Source: G965218495 sp965218495 (GTDB taxonomy: Bacteria > Bacteroidota > Rhodothermia > Rhodothermales > Bin80). Taken from it: a DNA stretch of 64,000 bases. The position numbers and the translations under genes are program-made. The DNA is taken from NCBI GenBank assembly GCA_965218495.1, contig OZ244626.1, forward strand, positions 3,286,001-3,350,000, written 5' to 3'. Below the pieces are notes generated by a model. It saw only the letters and a list, made by a program, of their open reading frames with translations, searched no databases and was not told the DNA's origin. This document shows, in pieces, positions 57,443 through 64,000 of this stretch. Position 1 is the stretch's first letter. Each line of letters begins with the position of its first letter.

Positions 57443-58462
57443 GTGGAAAAGGACGCAGCCGACCTCTGGGAAGAGTCGCGCTGCGCCCTAAATCCCCCAC
57501 TCACTGGAAGACATTTTGCAATACGAGTACGCCGGCCCCTAGTTACAGGGCTGACCAGGACTATTGCGCCCCAACAGCTACCTTGGTCGTGTCGGATGGT
57601 GCGGCTCCCTTTTTTTCTTGCCAAAGGATTTGTAGCTGCGGAAACCATGTCTGCGGCTATGCCGGTGATACGTGACGCACACCGCAAGGGCCTGCTCACC
57701 ACCGTGGACCTCCTTGGGGAGCACGTCAAGGATCGCGGCCTGGCCGAGGCGGCCAGAGACCACTATATCGGGCTTTTGCGCTCGCTTGCAGACGAACACC
57801 GGCAGTACGGCGTCGAGGTCAACATCTCTATCAAGCTGAGCATGATGGGGCAGACTATTGACGAAGACTTTTGTCTGGATAACCTGCGCGCACTTCTGAC
57901 TGTGGCGCATGAGACCCGCGGATTCATACGACTGGACATGGAAAACACGTCCGTCTTGGAATCTACGCTGCGCCTCTTTGACGCGGTATACCCAGAGTAT
58001 CCTGCGGCGGTCGGCGTGGTACTCCAAGCTTACCTAAAGCGTACGCGCGAGGATGTTGAGCGCATGTGCGACCTTGGAGCGCGTGTTCGTCTATGCAAGG
58101 GCGCGTACCGGGAGTCGGCGGATCTTGCCTACCAGGATATGAAACAGATCCGCGCACGCTATATCGAATGTATGCAGGTACTCCTGCTGCGTGGCCACTA
58201 CCCCGCCATCGCGACGCACGACGACGCGCTGATAGACGCCACACGGGCGTATGCCGCAGCCGAAGGTGTCGGCGCGGAGGCATTTGAGTTTCAGATGCTC
58301 TTCGGCCTTCGTCCCAAGACGCAGCTCCTTGTGGCCCAAAGCGGCTACAATATGCGTGTTTACGTGCCGTACGGCGACATGTGGTTGCCGTACTATTACC
58401 GCCGCCTCCGCGAGCGCCCTGAAAACGTGATGTTCCTCCTTCGCAACGTCTTTCGCACGTAG
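57443..58462 (+). CDS. Proline dehydrogenase
   Basis: FAD enzyme oxidising proline to pyrroline-5-carboxylate. TIM-barrel motifs: LLTTVDLLGEHV, VNISIKLSMMGQTID, FIRLDMENTSV, VVLQAYLKRTREDVE, RLCKGAYRES, IATHDDALID, FEFQMLFGLRP and the C-terminal YVPYGDMWLPYYYRRLRERPEN. I prefer the GTG at 57443, 12 nt after the HAD gene, since it keeps the N-terminal helices typical of monofunctional enzymes; ATG 57596 is an alternative. No P5C dehydrogenase nearby. Confidence 0.92.
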   Translation: MEKDAADLWEESRCALNPPLTGRHFAIRVRRPLVTGLTRTIAPQQLPWSCRMVRLPFFLAKGFVAAETMSAAMPVIRDAHRKGLLTTVDLLGEHVKDRGLAEAARDHYIGLLRSLADEHRQYGVEVNISIKLSMMGQTIDEDFCLDNLRALLTVAHETRGFIRLDMENTSVLESTLRLFDAVYPEYPAAVGVVLQAYLKRTREDVERMCDLGARVRLCKGAYRESADLAYQDMKQIRARYIECMQVLLLRGHYPAIATHDDALIDATRAYAAAEGVGAEAFEFQMLFGLRPKTQLLVAQSGYNMRVYVPYGDMWLPYYYRRLRERPENVMFLLRNVFRT

Positions 58463-58807
58463 GCAGCCGGGGCTGAGCCGGCTTGCTTCGTAGCAGCACA
58501 GGCGCGCCGCGCGTTGGCAGTGGTCGAGCTCCACGGCGAACAGTGCATTTAGTCCAATCTTGACGCAGCCGCGCCCGCAGAAATCATTGCTGCGCTGCAT
58601 TGTTCAGGCAGTCGCACGTCATTTAGACTCATTCTATCCACGAACGGTGACTCCCGCGTTTTTCGAATGGGTTGGTGCTCGTGCGCTCGTATTCCCCGGA
58701 CTGCTGGCGGCAGCTGCCGGGACAACGTCGGCTCAAGTGGTGCCGGCACGCTCTTCCCCTTGCGACTCCTTGCGGGCGTATACAGCGTCACCAATTGTCA
58801 TGAGCGC

Positions 58808-59165
58808 AACTTGAACGGAATAGTCTCTGGCGGAGGTTGCCGCACCGACCACGGTGATCACGGCCGCTGCCATGCAGCGACGGGGCCTGTTGCGGCTCGG
58901 TGATGCACTTGTTTCGACGCTAGGTCTGGCGGGTCGGCTATCACGGGACCAGGCTTCAAGTACAGGGACTCGCCCCCGAGAACACCCTAGTCATGATTTA
59001 CAGGGAACCCGCCACTGGCCGAACCGCCAGCACACTTGATCTCCAGCGACTGACAACACACGCGCTGGAGCGTATTGAAACCGTGCGAGGCCCTTATTCT
59101 TCGCTGAATGCCAGTGAGGCGCTGGCTGGCGTGGTAAGCCTTGTCACAACGTCTCCAAACGAGTC
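58808..59165 (+). pseudogene. TonB-dependent receptor plug-domain relic
   Basis: Recognisable but broken over at least two frames: ITAAAMQRRGLLRLGDALVSTLGLA, then PENTLVMIYREPATGRTAST and LDLQRLTTHALERIETVRGP, then YSSLNASEALAGVVSLVTTSP, the plug domain of outer-membrane receptors. The signal sequence, TonB box and barrel are gone. The rest of 58463-59327 shows no gene. Confidence 0.8.
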
Positions 59166-59327
59166 TGCACTTTCTGCCAGTGACTCCAAGCACTTCCAAA
59201 GCGGTGTAAACCACCGCCGCAATCGCACCCAGCCGGCCCAAAACCGAAACCTTGGCCACCCAATCACCAATCAGGGAGCCCCGGCTGCCGAAATCAATGA
59301 ATTCAAACTCGTGGTGAAATATGCAGC

Positions 59328-61643
59328 CTAACCTGAGGGCTGGGCAACACGCACGCGCTGCCCGCCAAACTCGTACTCCTTCGGCGGCTCAGCGCCCAAC
59401 AGGTGCCGTACAAAGTAGTCCCAACGCTTGCGCATCCAGTACGAACTCCCGCGCCCAAATCCGTGGCTACCGCTCGGAAACACTATCAGGTCAAAGTCCT
59501 TGTTGGCCTCCACGAGCGCCTCGACCACCAGCAGGGTATTTGAAGCAGGCACGTTGCCGTCCATCAGGCCGTGGGCAATAAGCAGCTTGCCCTTAAGGTT
59601 CTCGGCCAAAAGGGCATTGGACTGGTTGTCGTAGTTCGTCGTGCCATCTTCATTCTCTACCAGCAGCCCCTGCCACTTTTCGCCCCAATCATCTTCGTAG
59701 TTCCGGTTGTCATGGTTACCCGCACCTGACACCGCCACTTTATAAAAGTCCGGGTAGCGTAGGATGCCGGCCGTTGATGCAAAGCCGCCCCCTGAATGGC
59801 CCCAAATGCCAACGCGGTCCAGATCCATCCATGCGTGGCGCGCCCCCAACTGTCTTATCGTCGCTACTTGGTCCGGCAAGCCATTGTCGCCCATGTTGCC
59901 GTAGTAGGCGTCATGGAAAGACTTCGAGCGTCCGGGCGTCCCCATCGCGTCGACCTCCACGACGATAAACCCAAGTTCCGCCAGCGCCTGCTTGTCCCCA
60001 CGAGACGACCGGAACGACCGACTTCCTACGCTGCCAGACTGCGGACCCGGATACAGATAGTTGAGCACCGGGTAGGACTTGGTTGAGTCAAAGTCTGACG
60101 GCTTGTACATCAGGCCATACAGGTCTGTCTCGCCATCGCGCGCCGTAACTACAAACGGCACAGGCGGTACCCAGCCGCTCTCCAGGAGGTCTGCTATGTC
60201 CGCCTCTTCAAGCTCCACGACCTCCTTGCCGCTCATATCTCTTACCACCGCGATGGTGGGCGTAATAGGGGTGGAATAACTGTCGACAAAGTAGCGGCCC
60301 AACGGCGAGATCGTCACCGAATGGTGTGCCGCCTCGGGCGTAAGCAACGCAAATCCGGATCCGTCCAAGTTGACTTTGTACAGATGATCGAAATAAGGAT
60401 CGGTATCCTCGCGACCCTTTGCGGTGAAGTACAACATCTGCTCCTCAGCATCGATGCGTCGCACCTGCTGAACGGCCCAGGTGCCGCTGGTAATCTGGTG
60501 CTTGAGCGCACCGCTTTCCAGGTCGTAGAGATACAGATGCCCCCAGTTGGTGCGCTCGGAATACCACAACACCTCATCCGAGTCAAACAGAACGTGCCAG
60601 TTCTCGGCATTGACACCGGACTCGAAATACGTGTCCACATGCTCGTGCAAAACGGTCCGAACCGCACCCGTGTTGGGGTCCGCTATGCGCAGCCATGCGT
60701 CCTTGTGATCGCGAGACGCCGAAACAAACGCCAGCTGCTCCGAATCGTCGCTCCATTGCACATCAAGAAAAGTCCCACCCCTTCCGGCAATGTGGTCCGT
60801 GGTCGTGCTGCGATGCTGATCCGGCGCCATGTCCAATCGCACCACGCGTGGCTCTTCCACATGAATCACTACGCGGGATATCCTGAAGATCACGCTGTCC
60901 TCCGGCAGCGGGTATTTCCAGGCCTCAAGCTCGGGGTGGCCCACCTCCGTGGTGACCATGTACATCTCACCTACACCGCGGGCATCATGCTGAAAGGTGG
61001 CAATCTTCCTGGAATCGGGCGACCACAGGAGCACAGGCATGTCACTACGAGTCCAGCCCGCGTTGTTGGTGGCATAACCATAGTCTTGTACGCCGTCAAC
61101 GGTCAGCTGAGTCTTGTTGCCAGTTGCCAACTCCTGCACCCAGAGGTTGTAATCGTCAATGTACGCGGCAAGCTTCCCGTCAGGTGAGGTGACGCTGTAG
61201 CTCACGCCCACCGGGGATGCGTCAGCTGCAGCACACGTGAATGTGCCAAGGTCGCATCGTACCATCTGGCGGCGTAGACGTAGAGTGACGGCCTGCTCAC
61301 CATCCTCAAGCTGAAAGTTCACAAACGACAGCGCAGCCATATCAACCTCCTCCCCCGCAAACTCCGCCAGGGCCGCCGTAAGCCGCGCTCGGTCAAATGC
61401 CTGGGTCCGCGTGCCCTGGGCTGGATCGACCATGATGACTTCCGCGCCTGCCCTCGTGCGGTTTTGGTACCAGAACCGGTTACCATCTACCCAGTTGGGA
61501 CGGACGCTGGCGTTGTACACAAGGCCACTGGTACTTAGCGTGGCCTCGGCGCGCGCGTAGTCTTCCTCGGTCACCTCCTGCGCGGATGCCAACGTGGCCA
61601 CGCAGGAAAGGAAAAGTAGCGCAGGTAGGAATCTTTGCATCAT
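59328..61643 (-). CDS. S9 family dipeptidyl-peptidase IV-like protease
   Basis: 771 residues from ATG 61643 with signal peptide (MMQRFLPALLFLSCVATLASAQ). N-terminal beta-propeller (VSYSVTSPDGKLAAYIDDYNLWV, VLLWSPDSRKIATFQHDARG) and C-terminal hydrolase: nucleophile GIWGHSGGGFAS, acid near HGLMDGNVPASNT and catalytic His in PSGSHGFGRGSSYWMRKRWDYF. Predicted periplasmic removal of dipeptides. Divergent from the gene at 61748. Confidence 0.94.
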   Translation of the reverse strand: MMQRFLPALLFLSCVATLASAQEVTEEDYARAEATLSTSGLVYNASVRPNWVDGNRFWYQNRTRAGAEVIMVDPAQGTRTQAFDRARLTAALAEFAGEEVDMAALSFVNFQLEDGEQAVTLRLRRQMVRCDLGTFTCAAADASPVGVSYSVTSPDGKLAAYIDDYNLWVQELATGNKTQLTVDGVQDYGYATNNAGWTRSDMPVLLWSPDSRKIATFQHDARGVGEMYMVTTEVGHPELEAWKYPLPEDSVIFRISRVVIHVEEPRVVRLDMAPDQHRSTTTDHIAGRGGTFLDVQWSDDSEQLAFVSASRDHKDAWLRIADPNTGAVRTVLHEHVDTYFESGVNAENWHVLFDSDEVLWYSERTNWGHLYLYDLESGALKHQITSGTWAVQQVRRIDAEEQMLYFTAKGREDTDPYFDHLYKVNLDGSGFALLTPEAAHHSVTISPLGRYFVDSYSTPITPTIAVVRDMSGKEVVELEEADIADLLESGWVPPVPFVVTARDGETDLYGLMYKPSDFDSTKSYPVLNYLYPGPQSGSVGSRSFRSSRGDKQALAELGFIVVEVDAMGTPGRSKSFHDAYYGNMGDNGLPDQVATIRQLGARHAWMDLDRVGIWGHSGGGFASTAGILRYPDFYKVAVSGAGNHDNRNYEDDWGEKWQGLLVENEDGTTNYDNQSNALLAENLKGKLLIAHGLMDGNVPASNTLLVVEALVEANKDFDLIVFPSGSHGFGRGSSYWMRKRWDYFVRHLLGAEPPKEYEFGGQRVRVAQPSG

Positions 61644-61747
61644 AAGGCGGATACCATATGTTGTAGTGGATTTGTGGAAACTCTCACACTGTGCATAGTG
61701 ATCCCTAACTTGTGTGCGCCGCCCATTCACAAAACCTCCACTATTCC
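61644..61747. promoter_or_regulatory. Divergent promoter region of two exported proteins
   Basis: 104 bp between the start of the DPP4-like gene and that of the unknown exported protein. AT-rich near the DPP4 start (ATACCATATGTTGTAGTGG). No clear operator; listed because both genes must start here. Confidence 0.45.
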
Positions 61748-62512
61748 ATGAAACTCCGTGCTCTGCTGCTAGCGCTGCCGCTCATGACCTGCGCCGCCTT
61801 CGCGCAGGACAACCCTCCCACGGAGGGCTTTGACCTGGCGGGATCAGATGCTCGCGCGATGGAAATCGCCGATCAGGTTATGGAAGCCTTAGGTGGGCGC
61901 ACAAACTGGGACAACACACGCTACCTGTCCTGGAGCTTTTTCCGTGACGATCAGGTCTGGGACAAATGGACAGGGCGGTTCCGCTGGCAACAGGACAGCC
62001 TGGTCGTTCTCATGAACATCAACACGCAGGAAGGCGCTGCCTATGCTGACGGTGTGCCGGTACCCGACAACGATGCAGCCGTTGCTCAGGCCTACCGCAA
62101 TTGGGCCAACAGTGGGTACTGGCTGCTGATGCCCTATAAGCTTAAGGACTCCGGCGTGACGCTCGGGTATGGCGGCGAGGGCACCACTGAAGATGGGCGC
62201 GAGGCCTACGTCCTCTCACTAAAGTTCCACGAAGTCGGCCATACGCCGAACAACCGTTATGACGTGTTCGTGGACAAGGAGACGAACCTGGTGACACAGT
62301 GGTCCTACTACGCCAGCGCAGCCGACGAATCGCCCGGCTTCACGCGGCCCTGGGAGAACTGGACGCAGCACGGCAACATCATGCTATCGGATGGGCGTGG
62401 CATGCTACGCGATGCGCCGCTTCGCCTCCCCAATATCGGCGTCTACGAGGAGTTGCCGGACAGCGTGTTTGAGGATCCGATGCGCATCGACATCTCCGCG
62501 TTAGGGCACTAG
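61748..62512 (+). CDS. Exported protein of unknown function
   Basis: 254 residues with a clear signal peptide (MKLRALLLALPLMTCAAFAQ). The mature part has a helix with ARAMEIADQVMEALGGRTNWDNTRYLSW and Trp/Tyr-rich strands (RWQQDSLVVLMNINTQEGAAY; YDVFVDKETNLVTQWSYY), a layout reminiscent of LolA/LolB-like lipoprotein-carrier folds, but I cannot confirm it. Its end overlaps the end of the glucan phosphorylase by 4 nt. Confidence 0.75.
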   Translation: MKLRALLLALPLMTCAAFAQDNPPTEGFDLAGSDARAMEIADQVMEALGGRTNWDNTRYLSWSFFRDDQVWDKWTGRFRWQQDSLVVLMNINTQEGAAYADGVPVPDNDAAVAQAYRNWANSGYWLLMPYKLKDSGVTLGYGGEGTTEDGREAYVLSLKFHEVGHTPNNRYDVFVDKETNLVTQWSYYASAADESPGFTRPWENWTQHGNIMLSDGRGMLRDAPLRLPNIGVYEELPDSVFEDPMRIDISALGH

Positions 62513-64000
62513 CTTCCCCACACCACAAGACCAGGCAGAAACGGCGAGCCCAAATCTTCGTGGTGCGGCAAGACGCGCACCGTATACCCGCGAAAGCCGC
62601 TTTGCCGGCACGTCACAGGCGCGCTTTCGTAAACGAATTCACCCTGGCTATTGGTGTCGATTACGTTCATCGGCTCCAGAGAGATGTCGTCGATCTCGCC
62701 GGTTACCGTAACACTTCCCAGGCAGAGCTGCACATCCACGTCCTCCGGCTTCAGCTTGCCCAGGGTCACATTGGCCCTGACGACATACTCGTCGCCGACT
62801 GTTTGCTCGCCCAACGGCCCGGATTGGGGCAGGGTTGCGCGAATCTTTGGCCATTCAGCCTGCACACGTTCCCACCATCTCGCCAGCGCACGCGTCCTCG
62901 CCATGCCTTGGCCCGCTAGTCGACCATAGCGCACCGCCGCTGTCAGGTACGCCTTTTCCACGTACTCCCGCACCATGCGATGCGAGTTGAATAGCGCGCT
63001 GTAGGTCCCAATCGACCCTTTCATGCGGGCAATCCACCCGTCGGGCAAGTCATCGGTACTACGAGAATAGAACAGTGGCACTACCTCCTGCTCCAGGATA
63101 TCATATAGGATCGAAGCCTCCAGCCTGTCCTGGTAGGCGTGGTCATTAAAGGTTTCCCTCGTCCCGATTGCCCAACCCAGGGACGGGTCATATGCTTCGT
63201 CCCACCAGCCATCCAGGATGCTGAGGTTCAGCACGCCATTTGCCGCCGCCTTCATGCCGCTGGTGCCGCTTGCTTCGCGTGGGCGGCGCGGTGTGTTTAA
63301 CCACAGGTCCGCACCCTGCACGAGGTAGCGGGCAATATTCATGTCGTAGTCTTCCACAAACACGATGCGCCCACGGAAGGGCTCTGTCCGAGATAACGTG
63401 ACGACCTCTTGAATCAGTCGTTTGCCCGGCTCGTCTCTGGGATGCGCCTTGCCCGCAAAGATGGCTTGGACCGGCCGGGCCGGGTTGCAGAGGATGCGCG
63501 CCAGGCGTTCAGGATCCTGAAGCAGCAGCGCAGCGCGCTTGTACGTCGCAAAGCGCCGGGCAAAGCCAATCGTAAGCGCATTGGAATCCAGCGCGTCGGC
63601 AGCATCCGCCAACTGCGACTGGGGTGCACCATTGCGGGCAAGTTGGCGCCGAAGGCACTGGCGTGCAATGGTGATCAAACGCTCCCTGCGGTTGACATGC
63701 GTGCGCCACAACAGCTGGTCCGGCACGTGATTGACCCGCTTCCACATAGCATCATTGCTCGGCCCGTCTTGCCACCGTGGTCCGAGGTAGCGCTCGAAAA
63801 GCCGTTTCAAGGAAGCCGCACACCACGAAGACACGTGGATCCCATTGGTAATATGTCCAATGGGGACCTCGGCTTCGGGTACCGCCGGCCATAGTCGCTG
63901 CCACATCTTGCGACTCACCACGCCATGCAGCCGCGCTACGCCGTTACTGGTTGCACTCATGCGCAGCGCCAACCTCGTCATGCCAAAAGGCTCATGGTCG
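62509..64000 (-). CDS. Alpha-glucan phosphorylase (3' part)
   Basis: Runs off the right window edge (frame DHEPFGMTRLALRMS continues past 64000). GT35 family: phosphorolysis of glycogen or maltodextrin to glucose-1-phosphate, PLP-dependent. HITNGIHVSSW, IGFARRFATYKRAALLL, FAGKAHPRDEPGK, FVEDYDMNIARYLVQGADLW and the PLP-Lys region REASGTSGMKAAANGVLNLS are present. The C-terminal VTGEIDDISLEPM domain fits the bacterial long form (glgP type). Confidence 0.93.
   Translation of the reverse strand, partial: DHEPFGMTRLALRMSATSNGVARLHGVVSRKMWQRLWPAVPEAEVPIGHITNGIHVSSWCAASLKRLFERYLGPRWQDGPSNDAMWKRVNHVPDQLLWRTHVNRRERLITIARQCLRRQLARNGAPQSQLADAADALDSNALTIGFARRFATYKRAALLLQDPERLARILCNPARPVQAIFAGKAHPRDEPGKRLIQEVVTLSRTEPFRGRIVFVEDYDMNIARYLVQGADLWLNTPRRPREASGTSGMKAAANGVLNLSILDGWWDEAYDPSLGWAIGTRETFNDHAYQDRLEASILYDILEQEVVPLFYSRSTDDLPDGWIARMKGSIGTYSALFNSHRMVREYVEKAYLTAAVRYGRLAGQGMARTRALARWWERVQAEWPKIRATLPQSGPLGEQTVGDEYVVRANVTLGKLKPEDVDVQLCLGSVTVTGEIDDISLEPMNVIDTNSQGEFVYESAPVTCRQSGFRGYTVRVLPHHEDLGSPFLPGLVVWGS

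Noticed and set aside
58560..58814. Short plus-strand frame near the TonB relic as a separate gene
   Set aside because: It appears to be decayed upstream sequence of the receptor, with stops between it and the plug domain.

Overview
The window looks like a chromosomal segment of a GC-rich Bacteroidota/Rhodothermota-type bacterium. The main reasons are a PorX-type response regulator with a PglZ domain (51762-53330), a secreted hydrolase with a C-terminal type IX secretion (T9SS) sorting domain (14865-16605), a TonB-receptor relic and several outer-membrane-type proteins. I infer the lineage from gene content only; there is no rRNA or tRNA in the window.

Left flank (1-6 kb): ordinary housekeeping DNA with a sensor kinase, coaE, an outer-membrane barrel candidate next to a HIT protein, a pterin pair (PTPS-like and folE), yqgE and a small unknown gene. 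Right flank (38.7-64 kb): three tandem copies of a small two-helix membrane protein, murJ, ruvA, a Tat-type glycosylasparaginase, trmB, a TM2 protein, an O-methyltransferase, accC, a DnaJ-like protein, an MBL hydrolase, ferritin, porX-folC (stop and start codons abut), rho, a HAD hydrolase, proline dehydrogenase, a dead TonB receptor, a DPP4-type peptidase, an unknown exported protein and the 3' part of an alpha-glucan phosphorylase.

Middle (about 7-38.3 kb): an accessory island built almost entirely of group II introns nested in one another, all on the minus strand, with two IS110 elements, a broken IS4-like transposase, a broken ISNCY-like transposase and a plasmid-type mobC/relaxase pair. 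By comparing interrupted and uninterrupted copies I define these families: A (ORF-less, 878 nt, starts GTGTGCTGGG), B (ORF-less, 668-670 nt, starts GTGCGCCAGG), C (1878 nt with a group IIC-like reverse transcriptase, or 659 nt with the ORF deleted), and partial introns D and E. After removal of nested inserts, copies of a family come back to the same length within 1-2 nt, which is strong internal support for the map. C sits repeatedly 4 nt before the 3' end of B, just after the domain VI hairpin. A sits in B, C and E. B sits in A, C and three genes. Removing the whole complex from the relaxase gene restores its reading frame exactly.

The two IS110 copies sit at the same position of two A introns. 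Their left ends carry a readable candidate bridge RNA: a target loop matching the actual insertion site on both sides and a donor loop matching both element ends. In copy 1 the target-loop module is tandemly duplicated, and its recombinase carries a 20-unit heptapeptide expansion against 4 units in copy 2. The ISNCY transposase halves lie at opposite ends of the 13-27.6 kb segment in swapped order. This suggests that a mobilizable circle integrated by recombination between intron copies.
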